The notes below the pieces were generated by a model that saw nothing but the letters and a program-made list of their open reading frames with translations, made no database searches and was not told where the DNA came from. Position numbers and translations under genes: made by a program. From the NCBI RefSeq assembly GCF_016919445.1, contig NZ_CP070356.1, positions 255,501 to 319,500 of the forward strand: 64,000 nt of DNA, in the 5' to 3' direction. Origin of the DNA: Pseudomonas sp. PDNC002. Lineage in GTDB: Bacteria; Pseudomonadota; Gammaproteobacteria; Pseudomonadales; Pseudomonadaceae. The stretch's first letter is position 1, and each line of letters starts with the position of its first letter. Of this stretch, positions 9,239-19,916 are shown piece after piece.

Positions 9239-9501
9239 CGGTAACGGTCACTCCTCACATGCGTTGGACCTGTCGGCGCCTGGGACACGGGGGGATCGCG
9301 CGGGCAGCCGAAGCCGCTGCGCGCACTGCGAGGCGAACAGGTGGAAAAAGCGGGTTCTGCCACATCAGATGGAGTCGCCGTGCCCGCTTTTCAACACTCC
9401 CAGCAAGCCTAGACGCTGATCCTGCGCCCGCCCCGCGAAGACGATTTGATACCGGTCATGGCATAGTCATCTTCCCCACTTCAACGCGAACCATCCAGGC
9501 C

Positions 9502-10935
9502 ATGAGCGTGCCCTTCGAGTCGATCCGCCAACCGCTGGACCCCGGCCACGCACTGCCGATCTACCGCCAGCTGTACGAGCGCTTCAAGGACGCCATCACC
9601 CGTGGCGCGCTGCGTCCGGGCGAGCGCGTGCCGCCGGTGCGCGGCCTGGCCGGCGAGCTCGGGGTGGCGCGCGGCACGGTGGAACTGGCCTATCAACTGC
9701 TTGTCAGCGAGGGCTATCTGCTGCCGCGCGGGCCTGCCGGCACCGTGGTGTCGCCGCAGCTCAGCGGGCGCACGCAGGCGCCGCCGCTGGTGGAGATCGA
9801 TCCGGCAACCGTCGAGCGCAGCGTGCCGGGGGTGATCGCCCACGGCCCGACCATCCGCCCGTTCCAACTCGGCCTGCCGGGGCTCGACGCCTTTCCGCGC
9901 GCTCTCTGGTCACGTCTATGCGCCCGCCGCCTGCGCCAGCAGAGCGCGCCGATGCTGGCCTATCCGGAGCCCTGCGGTTACGGCCCGCTGCGCGAGGCGG
10001 TGGCGGGTTACCTGGGGATATCCCGCGGCATCGTCTGCGACCCGGCACAGGTGTTCATCTGCGCGGGCTACCAGGGCGCGCTGGACCTGATCAGCCGCAC
10101 CCTGCTCGAACCCGGCCAGCGCTTCTGGCACGAGGACCCCGGTTACCCGCGCGGCCGCGAACTGCTGCGTCGCGCCGGTGGCGTACCGGTGCCGGTGGCG
10201 GTGGACGGCGACGGCCTGCGCGTGGAGGACGGCATCGCCCTCGCCCCGGATGCGAGTTTCGCCCTGGTCACGCCCTCGCAGCAGAGTCCCACCGGCGTCG
10301 CCCTCGGCCTGCCGCGCCGCCTGGCCCTGCTGGACTGGGCCGCCAGCAGCGGCGCCTGGATCGTCGAGGACGACTACGACAGCGAGTACCGCTACGCCGG
10401 CTTCCCCTTGCCGGCGCTGAAAAGCCTCGACCGCGCCGGCCGCGTGCTCTACACCGGCACCTTCAGCAAGGTGCTGTTTCCTGCGCTGCGCCTGGGCTAC
10501 CTGGTGGTGCCGGCGGAGTTGGTGGAGGCCTTCGTGCGCAGCCAGCAGGTGTTCCCCTCAGGCTGCGCCGAACTGCTCCAGGCGACCCTCTGCGATTTCA
10601 TGCAGGAGGGCCACTTTGCCCGTCACCTCAAGCGAACGCGCAGCCTCTATGCCCAGCGCCGGCAGTGGCTGCGCGAAGCGCTGGAGGATCGGCTGGGCGG
10701 GCATCTGCGCATCGCGCCGACGCCGGGCGGGCTGCACCTGATCGGCGCGGTGGAGGGGGACGACCTGGCTATCGCCCACCGCGCCCACGCCGACGGCATG
10801 GGTCTGCAGGCGCTGAATGCCTGGTGCGTGGAGAACCGACGCGAGCCGGCGCTGATGCTGAGCTTCACCAACGTGGTCGATCAGCAGACGGCCGCACGCT
10901 GGGCAGAGCGAGTCGCGGGCGCGATGGAGCGGTAG
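9502..10935 (+). CDS. MocR-type (GntR/aminotransferase) transcriptional regulator
   Basis: A 477-residue fusion of an N-terminal GntR winged helix (residues about 15-80; IYRQLYERFKDAITRGALRPGERVPPVR, ELGVARGTVELAYQLL) to a fold-type-I PLP aminotransferase-like domain. The PLP lysine is K323 in TGTFSKVLFPALRLGYL, and the aspartate region is VEDDYDSEYRY. MocR regulators sense PLP or an amino-compound aldimine. PdxR, GabR and TauR are the best-known members, and I cannot tell which this is. The start at 9502 was chosen at the beginning of family similarity; the frame is open further upstream but that segment is not protein-like. The divergent partner is cbpA. Confidence 0.93.
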   Translation: MSVPFESIRQPLDPGHALPIYRQLYERFKDAITRGALRPGERVPPVRGLAGELGVARGTVELAYQLLVSEGYLLPRGPAGTVVSPQLSGRTQAPPLVEIDPATVERSVPGVIAHGPTIRPFQLGLPGLDAFPRALWSRLCARRLRQQSAPMLAYPEPCGYGPLREAVAGYLGISRGIVCDPAQVFICAGYQGALDLISRTLLEPGQRFWHEDPGYPRGRELLRRAGGVPVPVAVDGDGLRVEDGIALAPDASFALVTPSQQSPTGVALGLPRRLALLDWAASSGAWIVEDDYDSEYRYAGFPLPALKSLDRAGRVLYTGTFSKVLFPALRLGYLVVPAELVEAFVRSQQVFPSGCAELLQATLCDFMQEGHFARHLKRTRSLYAQRRQWLREALEDRLGGHLRIAPTPGGLHLIGAVEGDDLAIAHRAHADGMGLQALNAWCVENRREPALMLSFTNVVDQQTAARWAERVAGAMER

Positions 10936-11040
10936 ATAGCGCAGGCCCGCCGTTCGCGGTCCCATGGCGACACGGCGAGTGGCGCCATCGACGTATGGCG
11001 TCGAACGTCCTGGGCCTCGGCTATCCGCAGCCTGAAATGA

Positions 11041-11066
11041 AAAGCCCCGCCGAGGCGGGGCTTTTG
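11041..11066. terminator. Bidirectional intrinsic terminator between the mocR-type gene and speA
   Basis: AAAAGCCCCGC-cgag-GCGGGGCTTTT gives an 11-bp stem with A-run and T-run flanks, so it serves both the rightward regulator gene and the leftward speA gene. Confidence 0.88.
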
Positions 11067-11081
11067 CTTACGCGGGACCTA

Positions 11082-12995
<1,914 letters not shown>

Positions 12996-13267
12996 GCGTG
13001 GTGGTCTCCTCAAATTGCGCGAATGTGTGCAGGCGCCCGCCCGGCGTGCGGGTAGGTCGTCAAAGCCTGGTGGTGTAAACCTAGCCGGGCCTCGTGACGT
13101 TGCCGTGTTGACCGCCGGCATTGGCGGTAAGTTTAGGAAAATCCGACGACGCGCCCAGGGCGCGCCGATAAATCTCCCATCTAGGGAAAGGGCTTGCCGG
13201 CCATGCGCTTGGCGCACATCGCCTGGAACCCCTTCTCTGCAGAGGAGAATCGTTCGGGAGAGACGGC

Positions 13268-13639
13268 TCAGCCGCCGGATTTCTTCGCCTTGAGGCCGCG
13301 CTTGGTCAGCTCTTCGAGCAACAGGTCGACGTGGTCGCCCTGGATCTCGATGATGCCGTCCTTCAGCGCGCCACCCGTGCCGCAACGCTTCTTTAGCGCG
13401 GTGGCCAGGTCTTTCAGCGCATCGGCCGCCAGCGGCACGCCGGTCACCGTGGTCACGGTCTTGCCACCGCGGCCCTTGGTTTCACGACGCACGCGAGCGA
13501 TGCCATCGCCGGCCGGAATCTCGGCCTGCTTGCAGATGCACGCGCCAACGGGCTGATTGCAGTCCGGGCAGTGCCGGCCGGAATCAGTGGAATAGACGAG
13601 CCCGCCGAGGGCGGACAGGGAGGATGCTTTCTTGACCAC
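13268..13639 (-). CDS. SUI1/eIF1-family translation factor (YciH-like)
   Basis: A 123-residue bacterial homologue of eukaryotic eIF1. The N-terminus has a zinc-ribbon-like cysteine set ([14 protein letters not shown]), and the C-terminal SUI1 fold carries the conserved basic region [18 protein letters not shown] and the [21 protein letters not shown] signature. In E. coli YciH modulates initiation fidelity in vitro and is non-essential. It lies 272 bases upstream of speA on the same strand, without an evident terminator between them. Confidence 0.94.
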   Translation of the reverse strand: MVKKASSLSALGGLVYSTDSGRHCPDCNQPVGACICKQAEIPAGDGIARVRRETKGRGGKTVTTVTGVPLAADALKDLATALKKRCGTGGALKDGIIEIQGDHVDLLLEELTKRGLKAKKSGG

Positions 13640-13961
13640 CGGGCGTTTCCCCAGGATTGGCCTCTTCGGGCCAGGTCAACGAATGGCCGGCTGGCGCCGA
13701 CCGCGACGCCCCACTCAGGCAGGGGCTGCGCATTCCCGGCGGAGGACCCTGCCGGAAAGGTCGCGCAATTTAGCAGCATTGAAAGCAAATGCTAAGACCG
13801 AAAATGCGTCATTGATCGGTGGTTTGGCGACATGCCCTCTTTATCAAGACAGCTGGAAGTCGGATCGAGCGATCGCGGACGGAGGCCGCTCCTACGCCGG
13901 GGCCAGCATTTGTGTAGGAGCGGACCCTGTCCGCGATGTCTCGAAGCTCGCTCCAATTCCC
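13640..13961. other. Intergenic region upstream of the SUI1 gene, with a paired B repeat
   Basis: No gene is visible. The right half (13871-13937) holds two inverted copies of the GTAGGAGCGGAC..GTCCGCGAT repeat. Nearer the SUI1 gene is an AT-rich dyad (TTAGCA at 13774 with TGCTAA about 20 bases on) that probably lies in its leftward promoter region. Confidence 0.6.
13871..13937. repeat. Inverted pair of the 24-bp B repeat, downstream of the NUDIX gene
   Basis: Copy one (13871-13895) is ATCGCGGACGGAGGCCGCTCCTAC. Copy two (13914-13937) is its inverted form, GTAGGAGCGG..GTCCGCGAT. Each copy is also imperfectly palindromic. The pair lies 25 bases after the stop of the leftward NUDIX gene. Confidence 0.85.
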
Positions 13962-14501
13962 TCAGAAACTCACCAGGTACTTGCGCAACGCCGCCAGCGA
14001 GTCCGGGCAATACAGCGCACCCGCCTTGGCTTCGGCCAGCGCCTGGTGCGGGTCAATGAACTTCGCTTCCAGCACTTCCTCGGGCTGCAACCTCAGCGGC
14101 GCATCGGACACCGCGGAGAACACCGCGCACCACAGGCGGTTGTCCGGCTGGTCGAAGAAGAAGGTGCCGTGTGGACGCAATTCCACGCCGGCAATGCCCA
14201 GCTCCTCTTCCAGCTCGCGGGCAGCCGACTCGGCGTAGCTTTCCTCGGCCTGCACCATGCCGCCGGCGGCCGGGTCCCAGTAGCCGGGATAAACCGCCTT
14301 GCTCAGGGTGCGCCGGTGCACGCACAGCTCACCGGCGGAGTTGAACAGCAGGATGAAGGTGCCCCGGCCGATCAGCCCGCGAGCGCGCAATTCGGCGCGC
14401 GGCAGGCTGCCCAGCAACTGGTCGTCGTCGTCGACCCAGGCGATCTTCTCGGCGTCCGAAGCCGCCCGGTGGGCGGCCTCCTTGTCGCTGATGCCTTCCA
14501 T
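13962..14501 (-). CDS. NUDIX hydrolase (YfcD-like)
   Basis: A 179-residue NUDIX protein. The catalytic box begins at GGMVQAEESYAESAARELEEELG, with the REXXEE core RELEEELG that binds the divalent metal. The preceding DPAAGG and the N-terminal stretch VDDDDQLLGSLPRAELRARGL resemble isopentenyl-diphosphate isomerase-like NUDIX proteins such as YfcD. The family hydrolyses nucleoside-diphosphate-linked compounds; the specific substrate is unknown. Its start lies three bases after the DUF2333 gene stop on the same strand, so the two are almost certainly cotranscribed. Confidence 0.93.
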   Translation of the reverse strand: MEGISDKEAAHRAASDAEKIAWVDDDDQLLGSLPRAELRARGLIGRGTFILLFNSAGELCVHRRTLSKAVYPGYWDPAAGGMVQAEESYAESAARELEEELGIAGVELRPHGTFFFDQPDNRLWCAVFSAVSDAPLRLQPEEVLEAKFIDPHQALAEAKAGALYCPDSLAALRKYLVSF

Positions 14502-14504
14502 CGA

Positions 14505-15569
14505 TCAGCCCTGGGCCAGCAGTTGGCGCAGGTCGATGATCGCGGCGTTGGCGCGGGAGATGTAGTTGGCCATCACCAGCGAATGGTTGGCCAGCACGCC
14601 GAAGCCGCTGCCATTGAGGACCATCGGGCTCCACAGCGGCGCCTCGGCGGCCTCCAGCTCACGGATGATCTGGCGCACGCTGACGGTGGCGTTCTTCTTC
14701 GCCAGCACGTCGGCGAAGTCCACCTCGATGGCGCGCAGGATGTGCGACAGCGCCCAGGCCTGGCCGCGGGCTTCGTAGAACACGTTGTCGATCTGCATCC
14801 AGGGGGTTTCCTGGATCACTTCCTCGACTTCCGGCGCCTGGCCCGGAGTGACCGGCTGCATCGGCGTGATATTGGTGTTCAGCTTCACCCGACCCACACT
14901 GGCCGAGAGGCGCTGGGACAGCGAGCCCAGACGGGTGGAAACGTCACCCAGCCAGTTGTTCAGGCTGTCGGCGCGGGCGTAGAACTGCGCACCGGCCGGA
15001 TCAGCAGAGAGACGGCCGAGGTAGCGGTCCAGGGACTTGATGCCCTCGGCGTACTCCGACTCGGAGGACGGCAACGCCCAGCTCTTGTTGTCGAAGTTGA
15101 AGCGCGGCTCGGCGCGCGCCAGGTCGGCGTCCTCGGTGGACTGCGACTGGGAACGGGCGAAGTCCTTGCGCAGGGCGCGGGACAGGTCGCGCACCTGGAC
15201 CAGGGCGCCGTATTCCCAGCTGGGCATGTTGTCCAGCCAGACGCCCGGCGGGAAGATGTCGTTGGAGAGATAGCCGCCCGGCTTGTTGAGGAGGGTGGCG
15301 ACCACTTCCTTGAGGGTTTCCACGGTGGTATAGCCCACCACCATCTGGCGGCCGGCGCGCTCGGCGGCGGCCTGGGCGTTCTGCTGCACGGGGAACAGGT
15401 CCGGCTCCTGGCTCCAGTACCAGCCGATCACCCCGCAGACCACCAGGTAGGCGCCCAGCAGGCCGCCCAGTACACGACCCAGCCAGGGGCCACCGAAGTA
15501 GGCGCGTGCATCGTCTACCGTGTCATCCACGCGATCACGCACGGAGCCGCGTTTCTTCCAGTTCCACAT
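14505..15569 (-). CDS. DUF2333-family membrane-anchored protein
   Basis: A 354-residue protein with one N-terminal transmembrane segment (about residues 32-52, LGRVLGGLLGAYLVVCGVIGWYW) after a charged cytoplasmic tail (WKKRGSVRDRVDDTVDD). The rest is a largely helical periplasmic domain. The match is to the DUF2333 family found in pseudomonads and relatives, whose function is not established. The ATG at 15569 was chosen over upstream in-frame codons because it starts the conserved MWNWKKR, with AAGG nearby. It is upstream of and probably cotranscribed with the NUDIX gene. Confidence 0.85.
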   Translation of the reverse strand: MWNWKKRGSVRDRVDDTVDDARAYFGGPWLGRVLGGLLGAYLVVCGVIGWYWSQEPDLFPVQQNAQAAAERAGRQMVVGYTTVETLKEVVATLLNKPGGYLSNDIFPPGVWLDNMPSWEYGALVQVRDLSRALRKDFARSQSQSTEDADLARAEPRFNFDNKSWALPSSESEYAEGIKSLDRYLGRLSADPAGAQFYARADSLNNWLGDVSTRLGSLSQRLSASVGRVKLNTNITPMQPVTPGQAPEVEEVIQETPWMQIDNVFYEARGQAWALSHILRAIEVDFADVLAKKNATVSVRQIIRELEAAEAPLWSPMVLNGSGFGVLANHSLVMANYISRANAAIIDLRQLLAQG

Positions 15570-15746
15570 GGCAAGTTCCTTGATGTCCCGAATTCGAAGA
15601 TAGCTTGGACCCACATCCGGCCCCAGGGTGCCGGGATATTTGGTCGCACTGTGCAAGCATGCCGCACAGCGGCAGGTCAGCGCAGCCTACCCTGCGCATG
15701 GTGCTAGGTAACGTAGCGAATTACAAAGCTCAGGATGTTTGACCGA

Positions 15747-15762
15747 AGGCACTGTTATTGCC
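15747..15762 (+). promoter_or_regulatory. Candidate sigma-54 promoter upstream of the gcbA-like gene
   Basis: GGCACT-gtta-TTGCC places GG at 15748-15749 and GC at 15760-15761, exactly the ten-base separation of -24/-12 promoters. The predicted transcript would start near 15773, about 82 bases before the ATG. No enhancer site is identified. Confidence 0.45.
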
Positions 15763-15854
15763 AGCAATGATTGGTAGCATAGGGCCATCACTGTGTATCA
15801 CGGCGGAAACATATTCGCCCCGCAGGCCGCCGGTACGGCCGACGAAGAAGCGCG

Positions 15855-17465
15855 ATGAACGAGCTCGACGATCCCTCCCTCGACCGCCTCAAGCATCACT
15901 TCGCCCAGCGAGTGATCCACCAGGCCCGCCACTTGCTGGAAGTCTGGCAGCGCCTGTCTCGGTCGGAATGGAACAGTAGTGGCACCGCGGAGCTGGGCGA
16001 AGCCTGCCTGCGCCTGCAGCGCTATGCCGAGCGCTTCGAGCAGGCCGAGCACGCCGACCTGGCCAAGGCCATCGATCAGTGCCTGCGCGCCGTGCAGGAC
16101 AATCGTGGGCGACTCTCCAGCGAACTGATCACCGAGCTCAACCGCCTGATGCAGCGACTCTCGCGCACCGGCCTGCGCCACGGTGACCAATTCGAACAGA
16201 CCAGCCTGCCGCCGCTGCGCAAGCCGGTCTACCTGGCCCTGCAGGATCAGGAGCGCGCCGAACGCCTGGCCCAGCAACTGGAATTCTTCGGCATGGCGGC
16301 GCAGCCCTGCGAACACGCCAATGCCTTCCGCGCCGCCATGGCCGAGCGCCACCCGGCGGCCATCGTCATGGAGATCGACTTCGCCGGCGGCCAGGGCCTG
16401 GCGCTCGCCGACGAGGCCCAGGCCGGCCTCAAGCACAAGCTGCCGGTGCTGTTCTTCAGCCATGAGGAAACCGATACCCCGACCCGCCTGGCCGCTGCCC
16501 GCACCGGCGGCCAGGACTTCTTCACCGGGGCGCTGGACGCCTCCGGCCTGCTAGAGAAGATCGAGACGTTGACCCGCGTATCGCAGTACGAGCCGTTCCG
16601 CGTCCTGATCGTCGACGATTCCCGCGCCCAGGCCGCGCACACCGAGATGGTCCTCAACAGCGCCGGCATCGTCACCCGCGCGCTCACCGCGCCGCTGTCG
16701 GTGATGGCCGAGCTGGCCGAGTTCCAGCCGGACCTGATCATCCTCGACATGTACATGCCCGAGTGCCTGGGCACCGAGCTGGCCAAGGTGATCCGCCAGC
16801 ACGAGCGCTATGTCAGCGTGCCGATCATCTACCTGTCCGCCGAGGACGACCTGGACAAGCAGCTGGACGCCATGAGCGAAGGCGGCGACGACTTCCTCAC
16901 CAAGCCGATCAAGCCGCGCCACCTGATCGCCACCGTACGCAACCGCGCCGCCCGCGCGCGCAGCCTGAAGGCACGGATGGTGCGCGACAGCCTGACCGGC
17001 CTGTACAACCACACCCATACCCTGCAGTTGCTCGACGATGCCCGCTTCCGCGCGCGCCGCGAGGAACGCCCGCTGACCTTCGCGATGCTCGACATCGACC
17101 ACTTCAAGCGGGTCAACGACACCTATGGCCATCCCATGGGCGACCGGGTGATCAAGAGCCTGGCGCTGTTCCTCAAGCAGCGCCTGCGCAAGACCGACCA
17201 CATCGGCCGGTACGGCGGCGAGGAATTCGCCGTGGTGCTGCCGGACACCGATGCCGCCTCGGCGCGCAAGGTGCTGGAGGAAATCCGCCAGCGCTTCGCC
17301 GATATCCATTACCCCGCCCAACCGCACGACCTGACCTGCACCTTCAGTTGCGGCATCGCCGAACTGGGCGAGGACATGGACATCAAGACCCTCGCCAAGC
17401 AGGCCGACGAGGCGCTGTACCGCGCCAAGCACGGCGGGCGCAACCGCGTAGAGGTCTACTCCTGA
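15855..17465 (+). CDS. gcbA: Diguanylate cyclase with tandem receiver domains, GcbA-like
   Basis: A 536-residue protein. Residues 1-120 are helical. About 122-235 form a receiver-like domain with no canonical acidic pair and with VMEID where the phosphoacceptor should be. About 250-370 form a canonical receiver (LIVDDSRAQ, phosphoacceptor Asp in LIILDMYMPE, TKPIKPR). The GGDEF domain (about 380-536) has an intact GGEEF at 454-458 and an I-site RxxD (RKTD) five residues earlier. It should synthesise c-di-GMP under phosphorylation control. In PAO1 the syntenic gene (PA4843, gcbA) promotes initial attachment and BdlA-dependent dispersion. A GC-rich hairpin follows the stop, and ctpL follows on the same strand. 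Confidence 0.92.
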   Translation: MNELDDPSLDRLKHHFAQRVIHQARHLLEVWQRLSRSEWNSSGTAELGEACLRLQRYAERFEQAEHADLAKAIDQCLRAVQDNRGRLSSELITELNRLMQRLSRTGLRHGDQFEQTSLPPLRKPVYLALQDQERAERLAQQLEFFGMAAQPCEHANAFRAAMAERHPAAIVMEIDFAGGQGLALADEAQAGLKHKLPVLFFSHEETDTPTRLAAARTGGQDFFTGALDASGLLEKIETLTRVSQYEPFRVLIVDDSRAQAAHTEMVLNSAGIVTRALTAPLSVMAELAEFQPDLIILDMYMPECLGTELAKVIRQHERYVSVPIIYLSAEDDLDKQLDAMSEGGDDFLTKPIKPRHLIATVRNRAARARSLKARMVRDSLTGLYNHTHTLQLLDDARFRARREERPLTFAMLDIDHFKRVNDTYGHPMGDRVIKSLALFLKQRLRKTDHIGRYGGEEFAVVLPDTDAASARKVLEEIRQRFADIHYPAQPHDLTCTFSCGIAELGEDMDIKTLAKQADEALYRAKHGGRNRVEVYS

Positions 17466-17469
17466 TCCG

Positions 17470-17490
17470 GCGCGGCGCTCTGCCGCGCCG
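17470..17490 (+). terminator. Hairpin after the gcbA-like gene
   Basis: GGCGCGGC-gctct-GCCGCGCC forms an 8-bp perfect stem starting five bases after the stop codon, followed by only a short T-rich GCTTTCC. It is a weak intrinsic terminator candidate. Confidence 0.5.
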
Positions 17491-17514
17491 CTTTCCGACC
17501 AGATGCTGGCACCG

Positions 17515-17543
17515 TGTCATCAGCCAGTAACGAAACTGCAATA
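17515..17543 (+). promoter_or_regulatory. Candidate Pho-box array upstream of ctpL
   Basis: Three 7-mers resembling the PhoB half-site CTGTCAT recur with strict 11-base spacing: GTGTCAT (6/7), CAGTAAC (4/7) and CTGCAAT (5/7), ending 43 bases before the ctpL ATG. PAO1 ctpL is reported to need phoB, which fits. Confidence 0.45.
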
Positions 17544-17586
17544 GGTTCAGGGCTCGCCGTTTTCCCGCTGTCGGTCGAGACCTGCC

Positions 17587-19554
17587 ATGCGCCTCAAGCT
17601 GCTCACCAACCTCAACACCGTCCTGCTCCTGCTCGTCTGCGTCGCGCTGGGCGCCACCCTGTGGTGGTCGCAACGCGCGCTCGAGCGCCCTTTCACGTTG
17701 ATGGACCGCTACCTGGAACTCTCCCAGGGCTTCGAGCGCAAGGTCGCGCAGAACATCCAGGCGTACCTCGCCAGCGGTGACGCGCTGAAACAGAAAGCCG
17801 CCCAGCAGGCGCTGGACGAACTGGCCGCGGAACTGCCGCAATTGCCGGACAGCCTCAGCCAGTTGCTCGGCCAGAGCCTCGACGAGTTGCGCCAGTTCAG
17901 CGGCAACCAGTTGCTCGCCGCCGGCAAGCTGGCGGGTGATCCGCAGGGCCTGCTGCTGCAGGCCGAACGCGACCTGCTGGCGGCGCTGGACCAGCTCGGC
18001 GCCTATGCCGACGCCAGCCAGAACCCCGCCGCCACCGAGTACCGCACGCCGCTGCTGCAAGCCAGTCTGCACCTGACGCGCCTCGCCCACGCCCGCGCCA
18101 AGCTGGTGGAGAGCGGCAATCCGGCGCTGGCCGCGGACATCCAGCGCGAGCTGGAAACCCTGCGCCAACTGGCCGAACGCATCGACGCCCTGCCCCTGCT
18201 CGGCGTGCTGGAACAGCAGGCCTCCGCCTCCGACGACTTCGCCGCGATGATGGGCCTGGATTCCCAGCCCGCCGCGCAACAGCAGAGCGAAGACCGTGGC
18301 GTCACCCTCAAGCGTGATCTCGCCAGCGTGCTGCGCCGCTACCCGGACGAGCTGGACCGCACCCGCCAACTGGTCGCCCAGCGCCAGGACCTGGCCAGCG
18401 CCACTGCCCAGCGCCTGGGCGCCGTGCAGCAGGCGCTGGCAACCCTGGAGCCGCAGGTGCGCGAGGAGCGTTCGAGGATCCAGGCTCAGGTTCGCATCAT
18501 CCAGGGCGCCCTGATCGCCCTGATTCTCGCCACCGCGCTGCTCATCGATACGCTGCAACGCCGCCTGGCCCGCGTGCTCGGCCAACTGGTCCCGGCGCTG
18601 TCCACCTGGGCACGCGGCGACTTCAACCAGCCCATCGCGCTGAACACCCGCACCCGCGACCTGGTGGAGCTGCAGGAATCGCTGAATCGCCTGCGCGACT
18701 TCCTCGGCACCCTGGTCGGTACCATTCACCAGCGCGCCGAGGAAGTGGCCGGCAGCAGCCGTGCTCTGGCCGAGCTGAGCGGCGGCCTGCACGCCGGCGC
18801 CGAGCGCCAGGCCAGCGACACCGGGGAAATCCGCGACGCGCTGGGCGACATGGAGGCGGCGATCCAGCAGGTCGCCGGCGACGCCAGCCAGGCGGCCTCG
18901 GCCAGCCACGCCGCCGGCATGGCCGTCGAACAAGGGCAGCAGGTAATCGGCAACAGCCTGAGCGGCATGCGCGCGCTGGTGGACGAAGTGCAGAGCAACG
19001 CCCAGGCGATCGAGAACCTGGCCGAGGAGTCGGCCACGATCGGCAACGTACTGGGGGTGATTCGCTCCATCGCCGACCAGACCAACCTGCTGGCACTGAA
19101 CGCCGCCATCGAGGCCGCACGAGCAGGCGAGCAAGGCCGTGGCTTTGCCGTGGTGGCCGAGGAAGTCCGCTCGCTGGCCCTGCGCACCGCCGGCGCCACC
19201 GAGGAAATCCAGCAACTCACCGCGCGCCTGCAGCAGGCCGCGCGACAATCGGTGGAAGCGATGCGCAGCCAGGTCGAGCATGCCGAAGTCACCGCCAACC
19301 AGGCCGGCGCCGCCGAGGGCGCACTGGACGAAGTGGTGGGCGCCATCCGCACCATCGCCAGCATGGCCGAGCGCATTGCCGAAAGCTCAGCGCAGCAGAG
19401 TGGCGCGGTCAGCGAAATCCGCTCCCACAGCGAGCGCATCCATGAACTGGGCAGCCAGAACCTGCGCCTGATCGGCCAGGGGCGTAGCCAGGGCGAGCAA
19501 TTGCAGGAATTGGGCGGGGCGTTGCACACCGCCGTGCGGGCGTTTCGCGTCTGA
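17587..19554 (+). CDS. ctpL: Methyl-accepting chemotaxis protein, CtpL-like phosphate chemoreceptor
   Basis: A 655-residue membrane chemoreceptor. Transmembrane segment 1 is residues about 10-27 ([15 protein letters not shown]). A large all-helical periplasmic domain (about 30-295) follows, rich in Leu/Gln/Ala with no PAS/Cache-like features. Transmembrane segment 2 is at about 303-320 ([17 protein letters not shown]). Then come a HAMP-like segment and the cytoplasmic signalling hairpin, whose conserved tip is [20 protein letters not shown] (about 497-516). It signals to CheA/CheW. Position directly after gcbA matches PAO1 PA4844 (CtpL), which mediates taxis to low inorganic phosphate. The MCP call is certain; the ligand is inferred from synteny. 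Confidence 0.93.
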   Translation: MRLKLLTNLNTVLLLLVCVALGATLWWSQRALERPFTLMDRYLELSQGFERKVAQNIQAYLASGDALKQKAAQQALDELAAELPQLPDSLSQLLGQSLDELRQFSGNQLLAAGKLAGDPQGLLLQAERDLLAALDQLGAYADASQNPAATEYRTPLLQASLHLTRLAHARAKLVESGNPALAADIQRELETLRQLAERIDALPLLGVLEQQASASDDFAAMMGLDSQPAAQQQSEDRGVTLKRDLASVLRRYPDELDRTRQLVAQRQDLASATAQRLGAVQQALATLEPQVREERSRIQAQVRIIQGALIALILATALLIDTLQRRLARVLGQLVPALSTWARGDFNQPIALNTRTRDLVELQESLNRLRDFLGTLVGTIHQRAEEVAGSSRALAELSGGLHAGAERQASDTGEIRDALGDMEAAIQQVAGDASQAASASHAAGMAVEQGQQVIGNSLSGMRALVDEVQSNAQAIENLAEESATIGNVLGVIRSIADQTNLLALNAAIEAARAGEQGRGFAVVAEEVRSLALRTAGATEEIQQLTARLQQAARQSVEAMRSQVEHAEVTANQAGAAEGALDEVVGAIRTIASMAERIAESSAQQSGAVSEIRSHSERIHELGSQNLRLIGQGRSQGEQLQELGGALHTAVRAFRV

Positions 19555-19606
19555 ATGCTGCCGGTCAGCCAATCGCGGACAGAGTCCGCTCCTACAGGAT
19601 CAAAAG

Positions 19607-19777
19607 CCCCTCACCCTGGCCCTATCCCGGAGGGAGAGGGGACCGTACGGTGCAGGATGACACTCCAGCGTCAACCGGCACGATCAGCTCCCTCTCCCCT
19701 AGGGAGAGGGCTGGGGTGAGGGCACAGCCCAAGCACAGATTCCCAGGAAAAAGCGGTTGTTCCTGCCAAACCGCCTC
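19607..19777. repeat. Composite A-C palindromic repeat, copy 1
   Basis: The outer arms are CCCCTCACCCTGG and its counterpart CTGGGGTGAGGGC. The inner arms are GGGAGAGGGGACCGT and AGCTCCCTCTCCCC. The centre is GGTGCAGGATGACACTCCAG followed by a CGTCAACCGGCACG stretch. A diverged C module (AGCGGTTGTTCCTGCC) ends it near 19777. Confidence 0.85.
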
Positions 19778-19822
19778 AGAGCGCCTCGAGAACAGACTTC
19801 GACCGCCATGCCTTCCGCGGGT

Positions 19823-19900
19823 CGGTTCGCGAGCAAGCTCGCTCCTACAATTCGAATCCCCTGTAGGAACGAGGGGGACGCCCAGTTCTTGCTCGCGAAC
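19823..19900. repeat. Inverted pair of B-variant repeats (TTCGCGAGCAAG..CTCCTAC)
   Basis: GGTTCGCGAGCAAGCTCGCTCCTAC at 19823-19848 is followed by the inverted form GTAGGAACGAGGGG..TTGCTCGCGAAC at 19863-19900. The same pairing recurs at 45283-45364. Confidence 0.8.
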
Positions 19901-19916
19901 GCTCTTCAGGCCGAAC

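Larger units (their letters stand above)
19555..19916. other. Intergenic repeat cluster between ctpL and the agmatinase gene
   Basis: The 362 bases contain no plausible gene. In order it holds a B repeat (19572-19595), a composite A element with a diverged C tail (19607-19777), and an inverted pair of B-variant repeats (19823-19900). Two genes converge on this cluster. Confidence 0.8.

Noticed and set aside
13632-15707. 691-codon plus-strand open frame over the NUDIX and DUF2333 genes
   Set aside because: It is antisense to both genes and crosses the B repeats. No family motif.
17383-19281. 632-codon minus-strand open frame over ctpL
   Set aside because: It is antisense to a chemoreceptor with a perfectly conserved signalling tip, so it is a shadow.
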